DNA from: Bacteroidaceae bacterium
GTDB taxonomy: Bacteria > Bacteroidota > Bacteroidia > Bacteroidales > Bacteroidaceae
Direction: 5' to 3'
NCBI GenBank assembly: GCA_017517605.1
Contig: JAFWYQ010000029.1
Coordinates: 1-32,631 of the forward strand
Length of the DNA stretch: 32,631 nucleotides
Positions 25,995 through 32,631 of this stretch are shown here, piece by piece. The first letter of the stretch is position 1. Each line of letters starts with the position of its first letter. The notes beneath the pieces are model-generated. The model was not told where the DNA came from. It ran no database searches and saw nothing but the letters and a program-made list of their open reading frames with translations. A program made the translations under genes and the position numbers.

Positions 25995-26010
25995 CTCAAA
26001 ACGTTTTGAG
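25995..26010. promoter_or_regulatory. perfect 16-bp palindrome, possible operator
   Basis: CTCAAAACGTTTTGAG is fully self-complementary and lies 4 bases past the Crp/Fnr stop and about 60 bases before the SDR -7 box. No T tract follows, so a terminator is less likely than a protein-binding site. The Crp/Fnr product is a candidate binder. Confidence 0.45.
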
Positions 26011-26070
26011 AGTTTGAATGTCCAATGACAATTTTATTTCGAAATACACGTTTAGCTTATACATTCTTAT

Positions 26071-26078
26071 TACCTTTG
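26071..26078 (+). promoter_or_regulatory. putative -7 box for the SDR gene
   Basis: TACCTTTG matches TAnnTTTG and is 15 bases before the SDR ATG. The -33 box is not clear. Confidence 0.5.
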
Positions 26079-26093
26079 TGATCAAAAAACGAA

Positions 26094-26825
26094 ATGAATA
26101 TCCTCATCATTGGAGCCACATCAGGTATAGGAAAGGCACTCTTTGAAAAATATGTGTCAGAAGGGAACCACGTCGGAGTTGTTGGCCGACGGACGAATTT
26201 GCTTGATGAACTGCAAATACAGCATCGATACAACACCTTCGCTTTTGCGGCAGACATTACCAAACAGGACGAAATAGAACTGGCCATTCACACTCTTTGC
26301 AAGAAACTAGGGAATATTGACATTGCCATAGTTTGCTCTGGGATTGGCGACCTCAATCCTTCACTTGTCTATGCATTGGAACACCCAACGATAGAAACGA
26401 ACGTAAAGGGATGGACATTTGTCATAGATTCGCTTTACCATATATTTGAAAAGCAGGGATATGGCCACCTCGTAGCAATCACATCAATAGGAGGGCTACG
26501 AGGTGAGCCAATGGCTCCTGCTTATAGTGCAACCAAAGCCTATCAAATCAACTACATGGAAGCTTTGCGCAAAAAAGCTTTCAAGAGCGGTGGGCACATA
26601 ACAGTTACTGACATTCGTCCTGGTCTCGTTGATACAGCAATGGCTAAAGGTGACGGTCTGTTCTGGGTGATGCCAGTCAATAAAGTTGCCAACCAAATTA
26701 TTTCCGCTATTCGCAAGAAAAAAACAAAGCATACGTCACCAAACGATGGCATTTTCTCGCCATCATCAATAAGATTCTACCATTCCACCTGTATAGATTA
26801 TTGTAGTATTATTCGTGCTCGGTAA
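26094..26825 (+). CDS. SDR family oxidoreductase, frameshifted near its C-terminus
   Basis: This is a short-chain dehydrogenase using NAD(P)H. It has the cofactor motif GATSGIGKAL, the catalytic Ser in ITSIGGLRG and YSATKAYQ (YxxxK) for Tyr and Lys, followed by DIRPGLVDT. The substrate is unknown. The reading frame changes at an A7 run (26718-26724). One extra A would give KAYVTKRW and a hydrophobic end ...ILPFHLYRLL stopping at 26806, as in relatives. As read, the last ~30 residues are out of frame (HTSPNDGIFSPSS...). The catalytic domain is intact. The cause may be a sequencing error, a real mutation or slippage. Confidence 0.82.
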   Translation: MNILIIGATSGIGKALFEKYVSEGNHVGVVGRRTNLLDELQIQHRYNTFAFAADITKQDEIELAIHTLCKKLGNIDIAIVCSGIGDLNPSLVYALEHPTIETNVKGWTFVIDSLYHIFEKQGYGHLVAITSIGGLRGEPMAPAYSATKAYQINYMEALRKKAFKSGGHITVTDIRPGLVDTAMAKGDGLFWVMPVNKVANQIISAIRKKKTKHTSPNDGIFSPSSIRFYHSTCIDYCSIIRAR

Positions 26826-26841
26826 AAAAAATTGTTCTTCC

Positions 26842-26881
26842 CGTGCAGTCTTTTTCTCCATTGTAGGACTCTATAAATAGA
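26842..26881 (+). promoter_or_regulatory. shared promoter-like element, copy A
   Basis: CGTGCAGTC (26842-26850), 16 bases, GACTCTATAAATAGA (26867-26881), 6 bases before the sigma-barrel ATG. The same two blocks with identical spacing precede the next two transcription starts. An inverted repeat surrounds the 3' block: TCTCCATTGT (26855-26864) and ACAATGGAGA (26894-26903). This is unlike the TTTG/TAnnTTTG promoter, so an alternative sigma factor is inferred. Confidence 0.7.
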
Positions 26882-26887
26882 GATGTT

Positions 26888-28612
26888 ATGCTGACAATGG
26901 AGATAACACGGCTGATAGAACGGTGCAAGCAGGGGGATGCGGATGCCCTCGGAGAACTGTACAAGGCATACGCCCAGCGGATGAGGGACGTGTGCCGACG
27001 CTATATCAGCGACGAGCAGACGGTGGAGGATGTGTTGCACGATGCTTTCGTGATTATTTTCACTTCGTTCGACAGGCTGCGCGATGTGCGACGTGCCGAG
27101 CAATGGATGATGGCCATCACAAGGAACGTGGCATCGAAATGCAAGGATCATTTGGAGGCATTGCCAACGGTTTCGCTTGAAGAGACGAGCGAGGTGGGAT
27201 TAATTGCCGCCAAGGACGAGGAAAGGGACGTAAGGGGTGTGCCGTTAAGCGAGGTGGTGAGAATGATAGACAGACTGCCGGAGGGTTATGGGCAGGTATT
27301 TCGATTGTCGGTATTCGAGGGCTTGTCGCACAAGGAGATTGCCGCCATGCTGGGCATCGAGCCACATTCGTCATCGTCGCAACTGGCACGGGCGAAGAAG
27401 ATGCTGCGCAAGATGATGCAGCAGTATTGGGTTGCCGGACTTCTGTTGCTACTTGTTCCTATTACGTTCTTCCTGCTCAAAAAAGGAGATACTGCTATCA
27501 AGGATGAAGACGGCGGTGAGCACCAGCCGTGGGCTGTTGTGGCGATACAGAAAGAGGCATCCAAAGAATCGTCGAAAGAATCTCCGACTGACCAGACGCA
27601 GGAACCCGTGATTGTTCATCTGTCAGTGCATCGTACCACTGTCATTGACTTAGACACCCTGCAATCGGTCATTGCCCAAACAGTGGATTCTGTCACGTCT
27701 GATACATTATATAATTTTATAGCCCAAGAGCAGATGGTAACTGATACCATTGGGACGGATACGACAAAGGCTATACGCAAGGTAGAGTTACCGCATTACG
27801 ACATTGCCGACCTGTTCCCCGACAAGCCAACCATCGGCACCAGTCATCAGCGAAAGTGGTCGGTGGACCTCGCATACACCGGAGGCTTTGGCGAGCAGAA
27901 CTATAACCGTCCATACAGCTTCACGGAAATGCCAACGTTAGTCATCAGCGGCCAGCCGCCATCGCCTGTCACCTTCGAGAACTGGAGCGACTATGCAGCC
28001 TTCTTGGCGGACAATCCCGACGACGGCAGGAGTCACACCCGCAGCGTCATCATGAACATAGCCTTGAACAATGCCAATCAGCCAGGTAATGACAAGATTG
28101 TGCGCAAGAGCCACCACTATATGCCAATCAGCTTCTCGTTGGCATTGAAGTATAAACTGAGTAATCGCTTTAGTCTGGAAACTGGACTAAGTTACAGCCG
28201 TCTGAAGTCTGAGTTTGAGATGGGTTCAAACGGCAATACCATCAAAGAGCAGCAGACCATTCACTACCTCGGCATCCCCGTAAAGGGCATCTGCAATATG
28301 TACACTGGCAAGGCGTGGAGCCTCTACGGCAGCCTCGGCGTGACGATGGAAATTCCTATCTATTCGCCGTTCAACACGAACTATTACTTGCATGGTGCAT
28401 TGGAGGCCACGGACAAGACCACCCTTCGCGTCCCGTGGCAGTGGTCAGTCGGCACTGGTATCGGTTTGCAGTACAACCTCACGCCCAGCATTGGACTCTT
28501 TGCCGAGCCAAGTCTGCAATACTACATCCCGACGGGCAGCGACATCGAGACCTACCGCACAGAGCATCCGTTCACATTCTCATTGCCGTTGGGCATCAGA
28601 TTTACGTGGTAA
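26888..28612 (+). CDS. ECF sigma factor fused to TM helix and outer-membrane beta-barrel
   Basis: This single 574-residue reading frame has three parts. Residues ~9-85 are sigma region 2 (DADALGELYKAYAQRMRDVC, TVEDVLHDAFVIIF) and ~118-176 are region 4 (LPEGYGQVFRLSVFEGLSHK, EIAAMLGIEPHSSSSQLARA). Residues 181-197 form one hydrophobic helix. After a Ser/Thr/Glu-rich linker (~198-320), residues ~322-574 show alternating strands of an outer-membrane barrel ending in FTFSLPLGIRFTW with a C-terminal aromatic residue. Bacteroidetes commonly encode sigma factors next to separate membrane-anchored barrel or anti-sigma proteins; here the parts are joined. Release by proteolysis after an envelope signal is one model. 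It is preceded by element A and followed by element B. Confidence 0.85.
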   Translation: MLTMEITRLIERCKQGDADALGELYKAYAQRMRDVCRRYISDEQTVEDVLHDAFVIIFTSFDRLRDVRRAEQWMMAITRNVASKCKDHLEALPTVSLEETSEVGLIAAKDEERDVRGVPLSEVVRMIDRLPEGYGQVFRLSVFEGLSHKEIAAMLGIEPHSSSSQLARAKKMLRKMMQQYWVAGLLLLLVPITFFLLKKGDTAIKDEDGGEHQPWAVVAIQKEASKESSKESPTDQTQEPVIVHLSVHRTTVIDLDTLQSVIAQTVDSVTSDTLYNFIAQEQMVTDTIGTDTTKAIRKVELPHYDIADLFPDKPTIGTSHQRKWSVDLAYTGGFGEQNYNRPYSFTEMPTLVISGQPPSPVTFENWSDYAAFLADNPDDGRSHTRSVIMNIALNNANQPGNDKIVRKSHHYMPISFSLALKYKLSNRFSLETGLSYSRLKSEFEMGSNGNTIKEQQTIHYLGIPVKGICNMYTGKAWSLYGSLGVTMEIPIYSPFNTNYYLHGALEATDKTTLRVPWQWSVGTGIGLQYNLTPSIGLFAEPSLQYYIPTGSDIETYRTEHPFTFSLPLGIRFTW

Positions 28613-28613
28613 G

Positions 28614-28653
28614 CGTGCAGTCTTTTCGTAGTTCGACGGACTATATAAGTAGA
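28614..28653 (+). promoter_or_regulatory. shared promoter-like element, copy B
   Basis: CGTGCAGTC (28614-28622), 16 bases, GACTATATAAGTAGA (28639-28653). It begins 2 bases after the sigma-barrel stop codon and lies 21 bases before the lipoprotein ATG. The lipoprotein therefore likely has its own promoter of the same type. Confidence 0.7.
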
Positions 28654-28674
28654 AGATTACAAAACTTTTTAGTT

Positions 28675-29250
28675 ATGAAGAAAAACATCAAGAACAGTAT
28701 CTGGACGATGGCGATAACCATTGCCAGTTTTGTAATGCCGCTGGCAGCCTGCAGCAGCGATGACGATGGAGTCAGTATGAGGACTGAAGACAGTTTGCAA
28801 GAAGAGACCAGGCTTTTTGCTCGTGGCTATTGCACGTTGCCTACAGGATTGTCAGAAGGTGATGCTTACGAAGTATTTACAGAAGATGACATTGAATGGT
28901 TCGATGTGAATACCCGTGAACTGCGCTTTCACGCCATGGAGGAGCCTCTATACGAGAAGCTGCGCCTGCTTTCTGGCGTAGAATTCCGTCTGGGCGACCA
29001 GAAACTCTTTTCTGGCAGTACCTTTGTCGGTCTCATCTGTAGCCAGGTATTCAATGATCTGGTACTCTGCTGTGGCAAGATTGAGGACGGCGAAGTCATC
29101 GATAGCAATCGCTACTATCTCTATGACTGCTATCCCAATACGCCGCAGTTCCTCAACGACGAGCAGGTGAAGACCAATCGTGCAAAACGGGCGAACCAGT
29201 GGGAGACATTCACGAAATATCTTGAAAGCAAGGGAAAGTTGAAGAAATAA
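28675..29250 (+). CDS. predicted surface lipoprotein of unknown function
   Basis: The 191-residue protein has a lipoprotein signal ending in LAAC (Cys26). SSDDDG follows immediately, an acidic stretch like the lipoprotein export signals that send Bacteroidetes lipoproteins to the cell surface. The mature part has YCTLPTGLSEGDAYEVF, a core with several cysteines (LICSQVFNDLVLCCGK, DCYPN) and a basic C-terminus (SKGKLKK). I do not recognise the family. It lies between elements B and C and probably belongs to the sigma-barrel regulon. It could be a ligand sensor for the barrel or an effector of the response. A longer in-frame ORF from 28315 is a shadow over the barrel gene. Confidence 0.75.
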   Translation: MKKNIKNSIWTMAITIASFVMPLAACSSDDDGVSMRTEDSLQEETRLFARGYCTLPTGLSEGDAYEVFTEDDIEWFDVNTRELRFHAMEEPLYEKLRLLSGVEFRLGDQKLFSGSTFVGLICSQVFNDLVLCCGKIEDGEVIDSNRYYLYDCYPNTPQFLNDEQVKTNRAKRANQWETFTKYLESKGKLKK

Positions 29251-29260
29251 TCACGCTCTC

Positions 29261-29300
29261 CGTGCAGTCATTCGTTGCAGTTTCAGACTTTATAAGTAGA
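29261..29300 (+). promoter_or_regulatory. shared promoter-like element, copy C, with hairpin
   Basis: CGTGCAGTC (29261-29269), 16 bases, GACTTTATAAGTAGA (29286-29300), 17 bases before the radical SAM ATG. A perfect 12-bp inverted repeat, CGTTGCAGTTTC (29273-29284) and GAAACTGCAACG (29299-29310), encloses the 3' block and is followed by AATTTTT. It could also act as a terminator for the lipoprotein transcript or as an operator. Confidence 0.7.
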
Positions 29301-29317
29301 AACTGCAACGAATTTTT

Positions 29318-30373
29318 ATGTACACGATTTATGATTATGCCTACAATGGCTACCTCTATCTGAACAACATCATGCGTCCGCGCCACAAGCGGCTGTCGCA
29401 ACTGATGATTTATTCAACGACCGCGTGTCAGTCGCGCTGCAAACATTGCAATATCTGGCAGAAGAAGGTGGAACATCTATCGCTCGATGACATCCGACGA
29501 ATCATGCAAAGCAAATGCATCACAAAACGAACAACCGTAGGACTGGAGGGTGGCGAGTTTATCCTGCACCCACAGGCTGCGGAAATCATGGCGTGGTTCC
29601 GCAAGCATCATCCAAACTACACGCTACTGTCTAATTGTCTCGCGCCCCGTCGTGTCATAGATGCCGTCCGTCTCTATCAGCCCCGGCACCTGTACGTCTC
29701 TCTCGACGGTGGTCGCGAGACTTACCAGCATATGCGAGGGCGTGACGGCTATGACCGTGTGATTCAGGTAGTGGAGGCACTGAAGGACGAGGTGCCTCTG
29801 TCGCTGATGTTCTGTCTGTCGCCCTGGAACAACTTCGATGATATGGCCTTCGCCATTGACATTGCCAAACAATACTGTGTGGACATGCGCATCGGCATCT
29901 ATGGAACGATGGCCTTCTTCGACACGACGAGCGAATTGCTGACTGCTTCGGACTTTATCGGTCAGATTCCCAAGAGCATCCACGATACGAAAGAGAACTT
30001 TGACTTTGTAGCACTCTACAACCAGTGGCGCAACGGGCATTTACGTTTACGCTGCCAAAGCATTATGAGCAGTCTTGTCATCCATAGCAACGGTGACGTG
30101 CCGCTCTGTCAAAATCTTGACGTCACTCTTGGCAATATCCATAGCCAAACTCTCGACGAGATTTTCAACGGCGTGACATCCTGCCAGACGCAGTGCCATT
30201 ATTCCAAGAACTGCAACGGCTGTTGGGTTAACTTCCACCGCAAATACGATATCATATTGCTACGCAACTTTGAGCGGCTCCTACCCAAGCGGCTCATCGA
30301 GCAGTTCTACGGGCCATACCAGTGGGCGGAAAATCCACGCACAACTTATCACCAATACTTCAAGAATCTATGA
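29318..30373 (+). CDS. radical SAM/SPASM protein
   Basis: This 351-residue radical SAM enzyme uses a [4Fe-4S] cluster and S-adenosylmethionine. Cluster Cys37, Cys41 and Cys44 are in CQSRCKHC, and LEGGE (76-80) stands for the SAM-binding GGE motif. A C-terminal SPASM-like region has Cys246, 264, 289, 293, 299 and 302 for auxiliary clusters. SPASM enzymes modify peptides, proteins or sugars. No precursor peptide gene is visible nearby. It has element C upstream and overlaps the Gfo/Idh/MocA gene by ATGA, so the two enzymes are probably coupled in one pathway. Confidence 0.88.
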   Translation: MYTIYDYAYNGYLYLNNIMRPRHKRLSQLMIYSTTACQSRCKHCNIWQKKVEHLSLDDIRRIMQSKCITKRTTVGLEGGEFILHPQAAEIMAWFRKHHPNYTLLSNCLAPRRVIDAVRLYQPRHLYVSLDGGRETYQHMRGRDGYDRVIQVVEALKDEVPLSLMFCLSPWNNFDDMAFAIDIAKQYCVDMRIGIYGTMAFFDTTSELLTASDFIGQIPKSIHDTKENFDFVALYNQWRNGHLRLRCQSIMSSLVIHSNGDVPLCQNLDVTLGNIHSQTLDEIFNGVTSCQTQCHYSKNCNGCWVNFHRKYDIILLRNFERLLPKRLIEQFYGPYQWAENPRTTYHQYFKNL

Positions 30374-31458
30374 TACAACAATTGATAGACCGCTACAAAC
30401 GCCTCCGCACAGAGCGTTTCCTTGCCCAAACGTACCAATACTCTTATGCCTTCGTCGGCATGGGCCAACACTCACTCACCAATCTTTATCCCGTGCTCCA
30501 CTACCTTGGCGTACCGCTGAAATACATCTGCGTCACGTCGGATAGGAAAGCCCTGCTGATAGAACGGAAATTTCCACAAGTGAAAGCCACGACCTCGCTT
30601 GATGACATCCTTGCCGATGATGCCGTCAAAGGTGTTTTGGTCTCTACCTCTCCTGTCGCCCATTTCTCCATCGCATCGCGCGTCCTCCAAAGCGGTAAGT
30701 CATTGTTCATGGAGAAACCACCCTGTCAGACACTACAGGAACTTGATGCCCTCATAGACAAGCAGCGACTTTATGGCTCCCCCATAGCAATGGTTGGATT
30801 GCAGAAACGCTATGCCCCTGCCGTGCAGATCCTTCAAAAGCGTCTGCGAAAGGAGCATCTTAACAGTTATGATCTTCATTACTTAACGGGGGCATATCCA
30901 GAGGGCAATGCCCTGCTCGACCTTTACATCCATCCCCTCGACCTCGTTTGTTTCCTCTTTGGTACCCCCGATATCATAGCCTGTCAGCAAGTCGCCCCTG
31001 CGTCCTATATCCTCATGCTCCGGCATCCCCACATCATCGGCACCCTCGAACTATCTACCTCCTATACCTGGACATCTGCCGAAGAATCCCTGAAAGTCTG
31101 CACATCAAAAGGCATCTACTGCCTCTCGCAGATGGAGCAGCTGACTTTCGAGCCAAAACCTTCAACCATCTTTGGCGTCCCATACGAGAAGATTCAATCA
31201 GAGAATAAAACTGTCGAATACCTATATGCACGTAACAACTTTACTCCCACACTCCTTAACAACCAAATCTATTTGCAAGGCTACTACAACGAGATATTAT
31301 CCTTCATAACATCTGTAGAACACGAACATTCAAGCGCCCTCACTGATATTGCAACAGTTAAACCAACTTACGAAATCTTGATGGGTATAGAGAGTTTTTT
31401 AAAGAATCCAATGGAAATACACATAGAAGGCAATCTCCAACACAATCGTTATGATTGA
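30370..31458 (+). CDS. Gfo/Idh/MocA family oxidoreductase
   Basis: This 362-residue NAD(P)-dependent sugar-type dehydrogenase has the Rossmann segment YAFVGMGQHSLTNLYPVL and VKGVLVSTSPVAHFSIA. The catalytic EKP motif is in LFMEKPPC, and a C-terminal alpha/beta domain includes DLYIHPLDLVCFLFG with a His typical of the active site. The ATG at 30370 overlaps the radical SAM stop (ATGA). A longer frame from 30322 has no support. The substrate is unknown; pairing with a SPASM enzyme suggests a modified sugar or a peptide-linked sugar. Its last 60 bases overlap the opposite-strand coiled-coil gene. Confidence 0.87.
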   Translation: MIQQLIDRYKRLRTERFLAQTYQYSYAFVGMGQHSLTNLYPVLHYLGVPLKYICVTSDRKALLIERKFPQVKATTSLDDILADDAVKGVLVSTSPVAHFSIASRVLQSGKSLFMEKPPCQTLQELDALIDKQRLYGSPIAMVGLQKRYAPAVQILQKRLRKEHLNSYDLHYLTGAYPEGNALLDLYIHPLDLVCFLFGTPDIIACQQVAPASYILMLRHPHIIGTLELSTSYTWTSAEESLKVCTSKGIYCLSQMEQLTFEPKPSTIFGVPYEKIQSENKTVEYLYARNNFTPTLLNNQIYLQGYYNEILSFITSVEHEHSSALTDIATVKPTYEILMGIESFLKNPMEIHIEGNLQHNRYD

Positions 31459-31992
31459 CAGAAGGGAAAGGGAGCCGATGATGTAGAACAAACGCTGTGA
31501 CAGCCATACACCTTCGTTGTTCCTCACAATGTCAGTAAGTCTGTGACTCTGCTTCTGCCATAGAACTTCCTGCTGTTTGTATTGGTCGGCAAGTATCTGT
31601 TTCTCCTGTTCCATCCATTGGTTATGGAGTTTTTGCATCTTCTCCCAGTCATCATCAGACACATTCACCGTTACCTTCAACTTTGTGGGTGCATCTTCCA
31701 TAACTTGGTCGATGTGCTCATTTATGGAATCAACCTTTTTGCTGATGGTATTCACGGCTGCACCAAGCACTTCTTCTTCACGCTGGGTTTGGCGGATTGA
31801 AGATTCCAAGGATAGCTTGGCATTGATGACGGCAGTTGTTGCCTTGTCAATGTCACTACTCAATTGTTTGAGTTCAGGAACACGACTGATGATGTCTTGT
31901 TCGGCATCCTTCTCCTGAATTTCCTCCTGAACTTCGTTGAACATTACATCGAAGTCAGGCTTGTTCTCATTGTTCTTACTTTTTCTAATCAT
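31399..31992 (-). CDS. coiled-coil protein with C-terminal membrane anchor
   Basis: I do not recognise this 197-residue family. It is highly charged with long helical heptad-like stretches (residues ~15-165, e.g. EVQEEIQEKDAEQDIISRV, EKQILADQYKQQEVLWQKQ). It ends in one hydrophobic helix (about 170-193), giving a tail-anchored or single-span topology. It starts 17 bases after the LRR gene stop, so the two are likely co-transcribed. The 3' 60 bases, encoding part of the membrane helix, are antisense to the Gfo/Idh/MocA C-terminus. A role in a mobile element or envelope complex is possible but not shown. Confidence 0.68.
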   Translation of the reverse strand: MIRKSKNNENKPDFDVMFNEVQEEIQEKDAEQDIISRVPELKQLSSDIDKATTAVINAKLSLESSIRQTQREEEVLGAAVNTISKKVDSINEHIDQVMEDAPTKLKVTVNVSDDDWEKMQKLHNQWMEQEKQILADQYKQQEVLWQKQSHRLTDIVRNNEGVWLSQRLFYIIGSLSLLSIITIVLEIAFYVYFHWIL

Positions 31993-32009
31993 AGATATGT
32001 GTGATTGTT

Positions 32010-32486
32010 TTAACGGTGGAAACCGCGTTTAACTGTTTTTGGTTTGTACATGGAATGTGCCATCAATAGGCATCGGCGAGCAAAGGTGCGTTCGTCCTCG
32101 TCATCCTTTTTGCCCCAGCCAGACTCAGGAACGGAACCGCCACCACCTCCGCAAGATTCAGACAGGAAAGTATAAATGCCCATACTTGTGACTGATTCTG
32201 GAATAGTTACATCAGCCAACACACTACAATCAGAAAAAGCATAATTACCGATGCTTGTTACATTGTCCGGGATGATTATACTTGTCAGATTTCTACAACC
32301 ATTAAATCCATTGTCCAATATACATCCATCTGTTAATTTGATTTTCACCTCATGTTCTCCTGTTTCGCTGAATGTATATTTAGTAACAGGTGTGACCTCT
32401 TCCCCATCAATCATCATAGTTTCTACATTTGAAACAAAATTGATGATAGTAGTTTGATTTTCCGTTGAAGTTACGTCATATTTCAA
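32010..32486 (-). CDS. short BspA-like leucine-rich repeat protein
   Basis: This 158-residue protein lacks a signal peptide. The N-terminus (KYDVTSTENQTTIINFVSN) and KYTFSETGEHEVKIKLTDG form a beta-rich cap. It is followed by about two and a half LRR_5/BspA-type repeats (GFNGCRNLTSIIIPDNVTSI, YAFSDCSVLADVTIPESVTS). The repeat array stops abruptly at a Gly-rich linker (CGGGGGS). A short charged tail (KKDDEDERTFARR...FHR) follows that does not look like LRR sequence. Related proteins usually have more repeats, so shrinkage of the array or a domain swap is possible. It leads the coiled-coil gene on the minus strand. Confidence 0.72.
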   Translation of the reverse strand: MKYDVTSTENQTTIINFVSNVETMMIDGEEVTPVTKYTFSETGEHEVKIKLTDGCILDNGFNGCRNLTSIIIPDNVTSIGNYAFSDCSVLADVTIPESVTSMGIYTFLSESCGGGGGSVPESGWGKKDDEDERTFARRCLLMAHSMYKPKTVKRGFHR

Positions 32487-32631
32487 GATAAGTATTTACA
32501 ACCAGTTATTACTCAATATTTTGCGAATAATAAGTCAGAAATATGGTCATAACCTTTAACGGTGCATTCTAAAAGGTGAAGATTTAACATTTTTATTGTT
32601 TCTTAACGCTCAAAGCGTATCAATAAAGGGC

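Noticed and set aside
28315-28674. Long N-terminal extension of the lipoprotein frame
   Set aside because: It overlaps the barrel domain in another frame and has no family character. The ATG at 28675 starts a normal lipoprotein signal.
29624-30040. 138-codon minus-strand frame inside the radical SAM gene
   Set aside because: It is antisense to the conserved SPASM enzyme core and has no promoter.

Overview
The window looks like chromosomal DNA from a gut Bacteroidales bacterium, probably Bacteroidaceae (Bacteroides or Phocaeicola type). The evidence is the Bacteroidetes promoter signature (TTTG, 19-21 bases, TAnnTTTG), seen in full upstream of tRNA-Leu and of the AbiE operon and as the -7 half elsewhere. 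Lipoprotein signals, DUF3316, a large topoisomerase IV A subunit and a bacterial/eukaryal-type GlyRS fit the same group. The species is inferred, not shown.

Region 1 (1-13.1 kb) is a housekeeping backbone. It holds the 3' end of an rRNA operon (5S plus terminator), tRNA-Leu(UAG), and the unit parC-like topoisomerase / DUF3316 / S41 peptidase. These are followed by glyS with an FKBP lipoprotein, asd, a CPA2-type antiporter overlapping a LolD-like ATPase, a DUF2007 gene, a CvfB-like S1 protein and thiol peroxidase. The topoisomerase gene is split by a one-base deletion.

Region 2 (13.1-16.2 kb) is a low-coding junction. It holds two families of terminal-inverted-repeat elements, an array of about twelve units with a 22-bp period, and an AT-rich two-gene module (membrane protein plus unknown protein). 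A structured non-coding stretch with several perfect hairpins closes it.

Region 3 (16.2-25.3 kb) is a defence-like island on the minus strand. Four tightly packed genes encode a SIS-HAD fusion, a phosphoribosyltransferase-like protein, a P-loop ATPase resembling ORC/CDC6-type AAA proteins, and an unrecognised Rossmann-like protein. They are followed by an AbiEi/AbiEii toxin-antitoxin pair with its own promoter and operator-like dyad, a PfkB sugar kinase and a truncated RecG-like regulator. Sugar-phosphate, PRPP and ATPase functions in one operon suggest a nucleotide- or sugar-nucleotide-based conflict system. This is the best candidate for an undescribed system.

Region 4 (25.4-32.6 kb) starts with a Crp/Fnr regulator and a frameshifted SDR gene. 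Then comes an unusual single protein joining an ECF sigma factor, a transmembrane helix, a linker and an outer-membrane beta-barrel. After it lie a surface-type lipoprotein, a radical SAM/SPASM enzyme and a Gfo/Idh/MocA oxidoreductase. The sigma-barrel, lipoprotein and radical SAM genes are each preceded by the same 40-bp element (CGTGCAGTC, 16 bases, GACTNTATAARTAGA). This looks like an alternative-sigma regulon, plausibly driven by the fused sigma factor itself. A convergent pair (short LRR protein, coiled-coil tail-anchored protein) closes the window.
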